DNA from: Mycogone perniciosa | Taxonomy: Eukaryota > Ascomycota > Sordariomycetes > Hypocreales > Hypocreaceae | Direction: 5' to 3' | DNA length: 64,000 nucleotides | Assembly (NCBI GenBank): GCA_025331125.1 | Contig: JAOALB010000141.1 | Span: 1-64,000 of the forward strand | In this document: positions 13,122 to 27,200 of the stretch, piece by piece | How the letters are laid out: the number at the start of each line of letters is the position of its first letter | How positions within the stretch are numbered: the first letter of the stretch is position 1 | Made by a program: the position numbers and the translations under genes | The notes under the pieces: generated by a model | Told to the model about the DNA's origin: nothing | Seen by the model: the letters and a program-made list of their open reading frames with translations, nothing else | The model's database searches: none

Positions 13122-15124
13122 GTTTATACTGTCCTTTAACTTGGCTGCGCTATTGCAAGGCATTTACTTAATTAATTATAAACTTCCCTGAATTCCCCTT
13201 TTATTCTTAAACCTACTATAATGCCTTTATAGCTTAGCCTTTTCCTTTTGAATCCTATACCTATAGGAAATTAATTATAAGCTAAATAAATATAAATGCC
13301 CTAAACCTTGCCCTATAACCTAACTTAGCCTAATAGACTATAGTCTTTACTATAAAGCTAGCGCCTTTCCTTTTTCTTTTTAAAACTCTATAAAAATCTA
13401 GTATTAATAGTAACTATATATATTTAATAAATATAATTATTAAAGATAATAACTTTTATTATTAGTTTTATTTTTTTAATTAAATAATAAATAAAGGCTT
13501 AGTTTAATAGGAAAAATAAAAGTAAACCTTTAAATAAAAAAAGTAAAAATAGGCAGTTAAAAACTAAAACTTTAAAGTATAAATTAAAGTTTAAGTTAAA
13601 GCTTTAAATATAGCTTTACTATTAAACTTTAAAAATAATAATTTATTTAACTGCTATTAAATTAAAGACTTTAAATAATTTAATAGTAAATAAAAAGATA
13701 TTATTAAATGTTAATAAAAATATATTAACTAGCGCTTTTAAATTAATATTACTTTTATAAATAATTAATAAATCTTTTTAATTAAATTTAAAAAGATTTT
13801 ATATATTATAGGCTTTTTAAAGGGAGATATATATTAATTGCAATAAAGAAACTTTAATATTATTATTAAAAATCTTAATAACCCTGCCTAATAATATTAA
13901 AAGATTAATATAATACTCTTTATTAATTTTAATGAATGATATAAAATAATTAATTTATTTTAAAAGGTATTATAGTCTTTTAATAATTTATATATACTAA
14001 ATAAGCCTTTTTAAAACTTTATAGTAAAGTTATTTATATTAGGCAGTAAATATAGTAAAACTGCTAAGTAAATAATAAAGGCTTTAAAGATAAAGGTTTT
14101 TTAAAAACTTGCTAATGCTATAAAAATTTAAATAATTAAGTTAAATAAGTTTAACTTTATTAAATAGTATTAATTTTATTAAACTATTTATAATAGGCTT
14201 TAAAAAAGCGCCTACTATAATGCCCTTTATACTAGTTAAATAGGCTAGTATTAATAAAGCTATTAATAATAGCAGTAATATTATTAACGCTAGCAGAATA
14301 ACTAAATAAATAACTAAGCCGCTGCCTTAATATTAACTAATAACTTAATGCAGCTAAATACTGTATATATTATATTACCTTGCCTTTAAGTCTTTTATAA
14401 GTAATATATTATTAAAGGATTATACTTTTACTATAAAAAAGTAAATTATAGCTTTAATAAATGTAATAAAAAGAAGTAGGTTAATATATATTAAAGAAAT
14501 CTATACTAGGTATAAAACTAAAATTACTAAATCTAGCTATATTAGCTATACTTTAACCTAATAGTACTTTAAAGCTAACAGTAAAATAGCCTGGTAAAGT
14601 ATTATAACTAAATCTTAATAGTATATTAATATTACCTGCAATGCCTAGTTAACCTATAAATCTAGGCTTTAAATAATATACCTTTTTTAATTATTAATAA
14701 AAATAATAATAGTAGCGCTACTTTATTAACTTTTAATTTAATTTAATTTAGCTAGCTATATTTATTAAAAACCTAAATATAACTTATAAACTAAAGAAAA
14801 GATTAACCTCTGCTAAAAGTTATAAATAAAGGTTAACTGTAAATAATACTATTATTTTAAAATAAATCTACTGCTGCCTTTTTAGTTAAAAGCCCTTTAA
14901 ACTTAAATTAATAAATAGTAAATCCCTTTTAATATAAACTATATTATCCTTTATATATAATATTTATATTAATATAAAAGCTTTAATAAACAGTAGCTAT
15001 ATACTTTAAGCTTTTATTAACTGCGCTTTTATTAAATAATTTAGTATTACTATTTAATAACTATTATTTATTAAAAAATTCTTTTTATTAATAAGAATAT
15101 AGTTAATAAAATTTTAGACTTTTT

Positions 15125-15216
15125 TATTATATAAACTATAATTAGCCTTTATAAAGAACTTTATATTATTTATTATATAAACTATAATTAGCCTTTATAA
15201 AGAACTTTATATTATT
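15125..15216. repeat. 46-bp tandem duplication inside Gypsy copy 2
   Basis: Two perfect 46-bp units (15125-15170 and 15171-15216) beginning TATTATATAAACTATAATTA. The equivalent of copy 1 (about 2710-2770) has a single unit. The two units are identical, so the duplication happened after, or at the end of, RIP on this copy. Confidence 0.93.
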
Positions 15217-18200
15217 TATTATAAATATCTTTAATAATATATTTATTATCTTTAGCCTTTTATAATTAAAAAAATATAACTTTAATATTAACTGGAAAGA
15301 ATTAACTATTACTTTTAAATCCTATTACTATTATAACTATTACCTTTTAAAAAATATAGCTAGCTTTATATAAATTTTAATAGCAGTTAAAATAAAAAAT
15401 AACTTCACTAAAATTAATATAAAGCATATATATGACTAGTAATTAATAGTTAAAGACACTTTAAATAAAGCAGAGCTTAACTTAATTAAATAAAGAATTA
15501 TATTATATTAATAACTATTAATTAAAAATATTTAAAAAGAGGAAAACTATAATTTAATTAAAGAAGGAGTTTATAAACTATATATTTTATAAACTTTAAT
15601 ATTAAATTAAGATTACTATATAACCTGCAGGTATAGTAGAATTAATAATAAAGAAATATAGGTATAGATAATCTTGAATTAAGTATATATAAAGCTGCTG
15701 CCTGCCTTTATAATCTATAGTTAATAATAAAAAAGAAAACCTTTATTAAAGCTACTATTATTACCTTTTAGTATACTGCTTTTATAAAACTAAACTAAAC
15801 CTTAAGATTAAAAAATATGCCTAGATATAGTAGATATATAGATAATAGCAGCTATAAACTTTATTACTTTTTATTATTAATTATATATCCGCGCAATAAA
15901 AGTAATTTAAAAAGAGATTAATTAAGCTATTAAAATTAAAGAATTAGCGCTTATTAACCTACTAAAGCTTTTAAATAAGTTTTTCTAATAAATACTTATA
16001 AGATAAAGAGATTATATTAAAGTAAAAATAATATTATAAAAAGAAATATATAACGTTATTAATAAATATTATTCTTTAATATAACTAAAAAGGATTATAG
16101 CTATTAATATAGAGAAATTTATAGCAGGAAAATTTAAGTTAATAAACTAGATATTTTAAAGAAACTGCTATTCTAGCTATATAATTTATATAATACTTTC
16201 CTATTAAAGATAGTAAATAAGCTTCCTTTATAATAGGCCTAAGACTATAAAATTAAGATATTGCTAGGAAAAGACCCTTTATATTAAAAAAATAGGCTAT
16301 TTTTACCTGATAAAGTATAAGTAATAAGAAAATAGTTAGATAATAATTTAGTAAAAGGATTTATCTGTAAATTGCAAGTATAATATATTACTCCCCTCCT
16401 TTTAGCTATAAAATTAAAAAGCAGTATTTATATTTATTAAAACTATTAAATATTAAATAATATTACTATTCAAAATTAATATTTATTGCTATTAATCTGG
16501 GAAACCTTTAATACTTTAAGCTATATAAAGGTATATATAAAACTTAATATTATTACTGCATTTAATAACTTTTATATTACTAAAAGAGATATATAGAAAA
16601 CAGTATTTATTATAAAGTTTAGCCTTTTTAAAATATTAATTATACCTTTTAGCCTTTATAATACGCCTGCTATATTTTAATACTATATTAACTATACCTT
16701 TTATAACCTTTTTAACTGCATTTATATAGTATACTTTAATAATATTTTTATATACTTTTTAAACTAAAAGGAATACTGAAAATATATCTATAAAGTAATA
16801 GCCTGCCTTAAAAGTACTAGCCTTTAGATTAATATTATTAAATATAAATTTAAAATAATAAATATAAAATGCTTTAGTTTAATTATTACTTTAAAGGGAT
16901 TAAAGATAAAATTTAAAAAAGTTAAAGCTATATTAAACTAGCAATTATTTAAAGGAGTAAAAGACTTATAAAAGTTCTTTAACTTTATAAACTTTTATTA
17001 TTATTTTATTTAAAAATACTTTAAAATAGCTGTATCATTAAATAAGCTTTTAAAGAAAAACTAATTATATATTTAAAGAGAAAAATATTAAGAAGCCTTT
17101 AATTTAATTAAATGCGCTTTTAAATTAATATTAGTTTTTGCCTTTTTTAACTATAATAAATAAATAGTCCTTAAAATAAATGCCTTTAATTAAGTATTAG
17201 GCGGTATTTTATTATAGTATAATAAAAAAGGTATTTTATACTTTATTATATTTTTTTCTATAAAGTATTATGCTTAAGAATATAACTATAAAATCTATAA
17301 TAAAGAACTTTTAGCTATTATTAAAGCAATAAAAGAGTAGCGCTTAGAATTATAAAGTTTATAAGAATTTAATATTATTATAGACTATAAAAGCCTTATA
17401 TATTTTACTTTAACTAAAGCTTTAAATTAGCAATAAGTTTAATAGTTTAAATTCCTCTTTAACTTTAACTTCTATATTATTTATTAACCTAGCTTTAAAG
17501 CTATAAAGTTTAATGCTTTAAATAAAAAAGTAGAAAATAGGCCCGCGAAATTAAATCCCTTTAATAATTAAATTAAAAACAGGCAATGCACTATCCTCCT
17601 ATAAAGTTCTTTTAGCCTTAAAGTTTAAGTAAGATTTTAAAAAGAAATCTTATTAAATATAGAAATATCTATAAAGGCTGCCTTTATAGCTATAATAATA
17701 CTTATAGAAAATAAACTAATTAATAACCTAATTGCAGTAGTATATAAATAAAATATTAAAGTAAAAGAAATAATAACTGTGCTTTAAGACTTTAATATCC
17801 GCTAATAGTTAAAGCAGCTTTGCAGGGAACTTTAAATTATAATAAATAACTGCCAAGTAATAAATAACAGAATCTATTATTAAAAGCAGCTCTTTATTCC
17901 CTTTAATAATAACCTTTATATATAAATCCTATTTAAAAACTAATTTAATAGCCTAGCCAGATACCTAGGCAGGTTTAAAACCCTAAACTTTATTAATTAA
18001 ATATACTAATAGCTATAAATCTTAAAAGATATTAAAGCATTTATATAAGCCTATAAACTATATATTAAAATAAAGGCTTTATAATCTTTACTATAAGGTT
18101 TCCTTTAACTATTACTAGTTTTATTCTATATATAGTTAAATATCTTTATTAATTATATTATACTATTACCTAAATCCCGCTATTATAATACTATTTATAA

Positions 18201-19515
18201 ATATCTATTAATAGTAGTTTACTGCTTTATTAAAATATATTACTTTATATTTATTACTTTACTATTAGTAAAAAAGTTAATTAATGCATTTATTAATAGG
18301 ATTTACTGCCTTTATAATATATTTAATAATATTATATTAAACTGCAGTATATAATTCATATTAAAATTCTAAAAATAACTTTAAAAGTAATTAAAAGTTA
18401 TATTAAAATAGTTATTAGCCTTTTACTTTAAAACTAATAGCTAAACTAAAAGAATTAATATAAATATAAAACAATACCTATAAGCTTTTACTAACTTTTA
18501 TTAAAATAATTAAATTTACTGGCTTTTATTAGCTAAGTTTATTATAAATTATATAGTATCTAAAACTACTAGTATATTACTGTTTTTCGCTAACTATAGT
18601 TTTAACCTTTACTTAAAAATAAAGCCTTTATAACTTTATTTATTAAACTTTTCTGCAGTAAAAAAAAGAGAGTTTTTTAATATTAATATTATTACTGATT
18701 AATTTAAATATATTATTATATAATTAAAGGCTTTGACTAAAGCTTTAAAAAGAAAATATAAAGAAAAGGCAAATATATAAAAAGAGGCGTTATTAGTTTA
18801 TACTATTAGGCAGGAAGTCTTTATTAATATATAAAATATAAAAATTAACTAGCTAATAAAGAAACTAGATAATAAATAGGCGGGACTTTATATAATAATA
18901 AAGGTATATTTATAAGCCTGCGCTATTAGTTTATTGGAAAGTATAAAGATTTTTTTAGTTTTATATAACTCTCTTTTATAACTTAAAACAGCTACTTTAC
19001 TGCGCTTTAAGTAAAAGATAATTAATAAAGTTAAGTTAAAGAATATTTAAAGTAAAGTACTAGAAAAGGAAAATAGTATAGATAAAGTATAAAAGAAGTA
19101 AAAGTTTAAAGTGCTTTTAAATTATTATAATAATAATAGTTTCTATTATTTTCATTAAATAAAGATACTATACTATTATATAGTAATTAACTAAAGACCT
19201 ATAAAGCTAAGAGAAAGTAATATAAGACTTTTATATAAAAAACCTAAAAAAGCTAAACTTATTGCGATAGGTATTAAAAAGAATTATAAAAAAAAAAGGA
19301 AATAGCTAGAAAGAAACTAATACCTATAAAGCGCTAATTAAAGACTATACTATATTAAAGCCTATAATTAAACTATATATCACTAACACTAAAAACTATA
19401 TAATTTGCTTTATTTGCCTTTATATTGGAAGTATTAAAATAAATTACCTGGAATTTCAATTTATATAAGCAATATAGCTATTTGCGGCTAAATGGCAAGA
19501 TAGGAGGGGGGGTAC

Positions 19516-19687
19516 TGTTATGGCACTGACTGTAACGCGATATTGACGCCCTGTTATGTAAGCTCCGGTTATATGACTAGGCCCTAACGCGTTCCTAGCT
19601 ATAGCTTTCTATAGAGCCTTAGGGCTTCCTTGCTCTCCACGGCACAACAACAATATTTGCCTTAACCTGCCTTCCTATACCGTAATA
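19516..19687 (+). repeat. Gypsy copy 2, 3' LTR (172 bp)
   Basis: TGTTATGGCAC start after the G-rich polypurine tract; ends CCGTAATA. Confidence 0.95.
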
Positions 19688-20500
19688 ATCTTACAGCATT
19701 AAATTATTATCCTTTCTAAGTCTCTTTTAAGTAGCTTTAATATAAGTAAAAGTGGTCTATATATAAAAGATTATAAAAATAGTAAAAATAGTATTTTTAT
19801 TAAAAGTTAAAGAAAATCTAGTTAAAAAGGTTAATAAAATTAGAATAAAGTCTTTATACTAGGAGATTAAATAATTAGTTTATTTTTTATTAATTCTCTA
19901 TAATTACTTTACTAGCTGGCTTATAGGGTTATAAGCGAAATAAAAGTTATAATAATATATCGCTAGTTTAAAAAGGATTATATTATATAAAGCTAACTAT
20001 TTAATCTATATATTTGCCTTCGCTATACTAACTAGTCTTTTAATAATTTCCTTTAATTCCTTAACCTTTTATTAGTAGGTATTATAGGCTCATAGTTTCT
20101 TAAGATTTCGTTTATTTATTATATTTTAGCGCATTACGCCTAAATTAACTAATCCTGATTCCTATATTCGGAAATTGTAATTAGATAACCTATGTTTTCA
20201 GAAATTGCAACCAGATAACCTATATTTTCAGAAATTGTAACCAAATAACCTATATTTTCGGAATGGAGTATTATACTAATCTATATTAATAGGCTGTAAT
20301 AAAGAGTTTTTAGGCTGTTTCTTTTAGCTAATTGTCTTATACTTGCCTAGAGACTTATTAAAGTTAGCCTATAATTCTATTAATAGTTAAATAAAAGTAG
20401 GTTTTAATAATAGTGTAAAAGTGCCTTTAGTAATTGCTTTCTGTAATGCAATCTTTAAGATTTCCCTTTATTTTAGTTACTAGCTTCATTAAAGGGGAAT

Positions 20501-20876
20501 TGGCGCTTTAAATATATATATATACATTAATAATAACTAGAATAAAGGGCGGGAACTGCGCTTTTAATAGAACTATAAAGCTGTAATTAAGTAATATGAA
20601 GATTAAAAGATACTGTAAATTATTTAATTATAATATCTATAGTTGAAAGCAATTAATAGTTACTTCTTTATACTTTAATAGCTGTGAAAATATAGGTAGG
20701 GGTAGTGTATTAAATGAGAATGCAGGTTGGCTTTTTATTAAACTAGGTCTATTTATTTATCTTTATAGTTTTATTCCTCTTTAATTTAATAGTTATTTAA
20801 ATAAGTAATTGACTTTATTTAAGTAGGCTAGTAAAAAGGACTGTAAGTGTATTAAGTATATTAGTTACCCTTACTA
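20501..20876 (-). repeat. Family C LTR (L1)
   Basis: A 376-bp repeat, present also at 20877-21229, 32150-32534 and 42328-42702. On the minus strand it begins TAGTAAGGGTAAC and ends AAAGCGCCA, consistent with TG...CA ends after one G-to-A change. L1 is the least mutated of the four: it still has TGGCGC, GCGGG-type blocks and several TG. Confidence 0.85.
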
Positions 20877-21229
20877 AAATATATATATACTAATAATAAC
20901 TTAAATAAAGCGCGGGAATCCGCGCTTTTAATAAAACTATAAAGCTATAGTTAGATAATATAAAGATTAAAAGATGCTATAAATTATTTAATTATAATAT
21001 TTACAGCCAAAAGCAATTAATAATTACCTTTTTATACTTTATTGATTATAAAATTATAAATAAAGTAATATATTAAAAGAGAATATAAATTAATATTTTA
21101 TTAAATTAAATTTATTTATTGTATTTTTATACTTTTTTAATTGAATAGTCATTTAAATAAATTAACCTTTTTTAAATAAATTAATAAAAAAGAGTATAAA
21201 TATATTAAATATATTAATTACCTTAAATA
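20877..21229 (-). repeat. Family C LTR (L2), shortened at its left end
   Basis: Aligns with L1 from the AT microsatellite (AAATATATATATAC) onwards but lacks the first bases (TGGCGCTTTA in L1). It is much more AT-rich than L1 although directly adjacent to it. Confidence 0.82.
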
Positions 21230-24200
21230 AAACCTTCCCTATAAATATTTATAAATAAAAAAAGTAAATCTTAGTAAAATACCTATTTTATTAATCTTTT
21301 TACTATTAATATAATAATTTTTTGAAGTAAATATTAATAATATAAAGAAATAATAAAAAAACTATATTATAAAAAAAAATCAAAATAAAGTTATTATTAT
21401 ATATACTATTAATATCTTTATATTTAATTTATATTAAATTATACTCTTTATATTAAAGCTATTATAATTAAATAATTTTATTTTAATAATTTATATTTAT
21501 TATTAAATATTATAAATTACTATTCTTTAATTTTATATTAATTATTTTATTATTTAAGGATATATGTAAATTTAATTTTAAATATTATTTTAAGTTAATT
21601 TATTTATAGATTTTAATAAAATTAAACTATAATATATATTTAAAGCTATAATTTATTAAATTTAAAGATATTAAAGTATTATTTTCTTTATTACTGCTAT
21701 TAAAGCTATTATTATAGTTTATCCTCTTTTATTTAATTTTATAAAGCCTTTTTTAATTTTTTAATTACTTTTTAATTAAATTTTATAATTGTTCTTAAAA
21801 CCTTTTCCTTTTTTAATTTTTAATTATTTTTTTATATATTTAAAAAACTATTATTTTCTTTAAAAAAAGTTATATTCTTTTTAAGCTTTTAATACTTTTT
21901 AATAATATTAATACAGTTAATAAAGGTTTTATAAATGATAGTATTATTAAAAAATATATAAATTTACTTTTAGTTATTAATTTTATTATTACTTTTACTA
22001 TAAATATTGTTTATATAATTAAGCTAATAATATTCTTTTATTTTTTTATTATTAATATAATTTATAAAATTAAAGAAAATGTTTTTTATTATAATTAATT
22101 AAACTATATTATAAAAAATATAAATGTAATTAAAGTTAAAAGTTAAGTTTTAAAAGTTAATTATTTATATAATATTAAAAAATAATTAATTATTAAAAGA
22201 AACTATTATTATAATAAATTAAATAATTCTCTTTTATAAAGTTATTTACTAATACTTTAAAATTTATGAAATATTAACTATTAATCTTTATTCTATTTTT
22301 TCTATACATTATCTTTAAAAGTGCCTCTTGACTTTAATTAAATTTAATTAAATAATATTTAACTATAAAAAATAAAAATAAAAGTATTTTTTCTTTAAAT
22401 TTATAATAATAAATCTATTTACTATTAGTGTTTAATATAAAACTTAAACTATATTTATATAGTTTTTAATTAAGTTTTTAAAATATTAATATTAATTTCA
22501 ATTTTAAAGTAAAAGTTTAAACCTTTTTAAATTAATTATTTTATATTTTCTAATCCTAAAAAAATGAAAACTTTATTTATTTATTTTAGTAGATAATTTA
22601 ATTTAATATTAATAAATCTTTAAAGTATCTATTAAATTTAAAATAGATTTAAATAGCTGTATTTATTAAATTTAAGTTATTTTATATATAAAACTATATA
22701 AAGGTTAAATAAATAAAAGAATTTAGCTTTTTTAAGTATATAAGCCTATAAATTAAAAAACTATTATATATAATATTTATAGTTATATTTATTTAATTTA
22801 CAGTAATAAAAGTATTTAAATTTATAAAAAATATAAATATATTAATATTAAAGAAAATAAATAAACTTTATAAAGATTTATTTTCCTTTTATAAAGTTTT
22901 AAAAGTATTCTAATCTATTAAATATCTTAAAAGCTTAAAGTATTATTTAATTAAAAGTAACTATACCTTTAAAAGCGTTTTAAAGTATTAAAATCTTTAT
23001 TTAAGTAGCTTTTACGATTAGTAATCTTTTTATTATTATATAAAATATTATATTTAAATCAAAGTTTATTATTTAATTTTTATAAAAAAGGATATATAAA
23101 AAGTTATAAATATTAGTAATATAAAAAGTCTATATAAATTCTTTACTATCTAGTTTTTAAAAGAGTTTATTTTAATATAAAATACTTTAAAAAATTAATT
23201 TATTAATAGGCAGCTATAAATAACTATTAATATATTAATTGAGTTAAAGGTAAATTTATATTAGTTAATAGCTATATTAATTTATAAATAAACTATTAGT
23301 AAACTTTTATTTATTTAATTTAAAGAAATCGCTAATACAGCTAAGAGATATTTAATTAATATACTAAAAAAGTAAAGTTTTTAATTTACTTTTTATTAAT
23401 TAAAAAAATAAAATAAAAAAGTATAAGTTTTTCTTTAAATAAAATATTATAGTAAAAGAGATAAAGGATTAAGTAAAATTAAATAATTATATAATAAAAT
23501 TTAAGTTAAAGGCAATATTTAAACTAATATAAAATAAACTTTCAATAAATAAAAAAGAATATATTATTTTTTATCTCTTTATAGGCATAATTATATAGTT
23601 TAATATATAATGTAATTTTCTTTATTATATATACATTAATACTCCTTTAAAGTAACCTTTTATAACTCACTGACCTTTTCCTTTCTTTTTTTTTTTACTT
23701 TGTTTTCTTTCTTTTATTTTATTATTTAATTATAAAGAATGTTATTAAAAAAGGCTATTATTAGTTATTCAATATAATTGACTTTATTAATATATTTATT
23801 ATAAATAAAAAGACTTTTAAAGAGATTTCTTTATTTTTAAAGGGTTAAATTTAACTTTACTTGTTTATTTAATTATTTACTTTAAATAAAGCTTTAATAA
23901 ATAACTATTATTTAATTAATATTTTTACCTTAACTCTTTTTAAATTTAAAAGTATTTTATTATTTAAATTATTAATAGTATAAATATTAATTAATTAAAT
24001 TTATTAATTCATTTAAAAATTGCTCTTTCCCTTTTATTTTTATTATTTTTATCTTTATTATCTTTTACAAAAGATTATACTTTTGAAGAATACTTTTAGC
24101 GCTATACTTTTAAAGGTTTTTAGTTTTATCTTTAAAATATTATATATACTATTAAAGGAAAAATATTTAAATTAATTTATATTTTAATAAAGATTTTATA

Positions 24201-27200
24201 TATTTATAAATAGTTTTCTTACATTTCTTTTAAATAAATAAAGTATATTAAAGCTTTATTTATATTATTTTATAGGCAGTATAATCTTTATTTCTATTAA
24301 AAGTGCCTTTAAATTTAATTTATTACTATTATAGCTGCTAAAAAGTATTTCCTATTCCTTTTTTATAACTATATCTTTATTTTAAGCTTTTAATAAAGGG
24401 ACTATTTAAATTGCCTTTAATTTAAAGCCTTTTTATATACTTAATAATATTTTTTTAACTCTTAACTTTAATAAAGTAATTAAAGTATAGCTATTACTTT
24501 CTTTAAAAAATATTAAGTATTTACTTTTATTAAACTAATAGTTTTCAATTATTTTAATCCTTTAATAGCCTTTTATTTTATAAAAGACTTTTTTTATTCT
24601 GTTAAAAATAAAAAAGTAAAAGGTTAAGTAATTTAATAGGTTTAAAAATTTATTTTAACTTTTATTATTAAAAAGTAAACAATTAATATAAGTAAAGTAA
24701 TTAATGAATTATTAAATCTTATAGGTCTTTTCCTTATAGTATAATTAAATTATATTTTCTATAAGTAAAAGGGGTAGATTCTATTTTAGCAGTTACTTTT
24801 TCCTTTTTAAAAATAATATTTAATAACTATTTTTAAAAATATTACTATTTACTCCTACTTATATATCCTTCATATAAAGGTAATTATTTTAATTTATGTT
24901 ATCTATTTTAAAAATTACTATTTTAAAGTATAATAAAAGATTGTATTTTGATTAATATATTTCCCTTTTTTAATTTATAAATATATCCTTTAATTTTTAG
25001 CTAAGGTATTTAATTTTATAGGCTATATATCTTTTTAATAATCAAAAACTTATTAAAAAATTTATTAAATTTTTAATTATTAATAATTTTAATTATTTTT
25101 TTATTAATTATATTACTTTTAAATAAATCTCTACCTGCCTTTAAACTCTTATCTTTAAAAGCTTTTTTATTATTTTTACCTATTTATTAATCAAATTTAT
25201 TCTTTATAAACTTTTTTAAATACTCCTTTAAGTAAACTTTATTAAATAAAATCTTATTTAATATTTTTAGCTTATTAACCTTTATTATTTTTATTTAAAA
25301 CTTAATTTTAAAAGGATTTAATTAATATATCTTTAACTTTATATCTTTAAAGAGGTCTTTTTAATATTTTATATTATAAAGCAGGATAAAGTTATTTAAG
25401 AAAAAAGGCTTAATTACTTTCTATAAAAAATATTAATTATTAATATTTATCCTTTTAATTAATATTTATTAAAATACTATAACTTTCGCTTAGGCTGTTT
25501 TTATATCTTCCTTTTTCTTTTTTAATATATAAATATATACTATTAATTAATTTTCCGCTATATAGACTTTATTTTAATTAATTAGCCACTAAATAAATAG
25601 TTTTACTTTTAAAGGGAGAATTAATTTTTAATTAAATAGTAAAGAAAATATAAAATATTTTATTAAGCCTTTTATAATATATTTATTAATTATAATTACT
25701 TTATTTAAATTTTAAAACTATTTTTTATTATATTTAGCTACTTTTATTAATATTAATATTAAACTTTAATAATTAACCTTTTTAAAAGAATTAGCTTTTA
25801 AGTTATATATTAATATTTAAATAATTTTAATTCTTATATTAATTAATATTTATAAAAGTATTCTTTTTATTTTAAATTCTTTATTTATAAGAGCTTAAAT
25901 TATTATATTAAATTAATAAATCTATTGAAAGATAAACTTGATTATTACTATATATAATAAAGTTAATATAAATTCTACTTTTATTTATTGATAAAATTTA
26001 TATTTTCTTTTAAATAAAGAAATAGATTTATAGTTACTTAAATATATTAAATATTAAAATAAACCTTTTTTATAGGCTTAGTTAATTTTATTATTATAGT
26101 TAATTCTTTAAAATAATATAGGTTAAGGCCTTAGCATTAAAGGTATAATATAATAGCTTTATATATATTATTTTATATTTATAGCTATTAATATTCTTTT
26201 TTTAAAAATTAAAAAGTTATTTTTTATCCTTTATAATTTATTTTTATATAATACTATTAAATAGCTATTCTCTTTATAGTTAAAGTATTAAAGATAAATA
26301 TAAGCTAATAGTAGTATTTTATTAACTTAGCCTATAACTTTTTATCTTTTATATAAAACCTTTTAACTTTATTTTTTAATTATTAAAAGTTTATAGTTAA
26401 AAGATTAAATAGTCTTTATATTATTTAAAGGTATTATATAATTTATTAAAACTTTTTACTATACTTTTCTTTTAGCAGTATAAATAAAATTATATTTAAA
26501 TATATATTTATAAAGTCTTTTACATCCCCTTTCTTTTAAGCTTTAACCTTATTTATAGCAGTTATTAGTTTATAGGATAAGGTATCTGCTATAGTATTCT
26601 CTTTCTTTAAAATATATTTAGCTGTAAAGCTAAAAAAGAGGATATAGTTAATTTATTAAATTATATACCTGCTAAAAGTATCATTAATCCTATTATTTAT
26701 TTAATTAATAACTACTTTAATATTTATTTTTAATATAAATAAAACTCTATAAATTTACATATATAACCTTTTAAAGGCTTAAAGTAAAGCTTTATACTCC
26801 TTTTTTATAGTATTATACTTTATTTTTAATAAAAGCCAATATTTACTTTTATATTAAATTAAATATTTTTTCTTTTCTATAACCTATATTAAAACTGCCT
26901 TTTAGCTTATTATATTAACATTAACTATTATAATTATTTCCTTATATCTTTTACTTATATTTAATATTATTGATATTAAACTAAAGATAATAAATTCTTT
27001 AAGTTTATTGATAGTTTATTACTATTTTTTAATTTATTTTTAAAGGGCATTTTTTTAATAGATTAATTAAAGGCTTTATAATTTAAATAAAGTATTTAAT
27101 TTAATATTTATAATAGTGAATTAAATTAAAAAAAGATTAAACTTTATTAATAGTTTTATAGTTTTTTTATTCTTTAATTTTAATAATTTTCTTAATTATT

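Larger units (their letters stand above)
12950..19687 (+). mobile_element. Ty3/Gypsy chromovirus-like element, copy 2 (complete, RIP-inactivated)
   Basis: 6738 bp with 172-bp LTRs at 12950-13121 and 19516-19687, colinear with copy 1. The polypurine tract before the 3' LTR again carries a G run (about 19503-19512). The flanks ATCTG (12945-12949) and ATCTT (19688-19692) match at four of five bases, consistent with a decayed 5-bp target duplication. The undisturbed site is visible in family C near 31395-31410. One difference from the other copies is a 46-bp tandem duplication at 15125-15216. At 14423-14464 the zinc knuckle keeps its last Cys (TGT), which supports the reading of copy 1. No intact frame. 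Confidence 0.95.
7508..20876 (-). mobile_element. Family C Ty3/Gypsy-type element, copy 1 (truncated left by Copia, split by Gypsy copy 2)
   Basis: The internal region occupies 7508-12949 and 19688-20500 and ends in an LTR at 20501-20876. It aligns throughout with 26310-32149 of the complete family C copy. Coding remnants are on the minus strand: at about 8842-8877 the frame reads TIRDAFIPLSAN, and at about 8578-8620 a LDNIEIKGLK block matches the catalytic region of a distinctive fungal Gypsy-type polymerase, one catalytic Asp reading Asn. The integrase half should lie left of the window, beyond the Copia insertion. On the minus strand the LTR at 20501-20876 is the 5' LTR. Confidence 0.8.
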
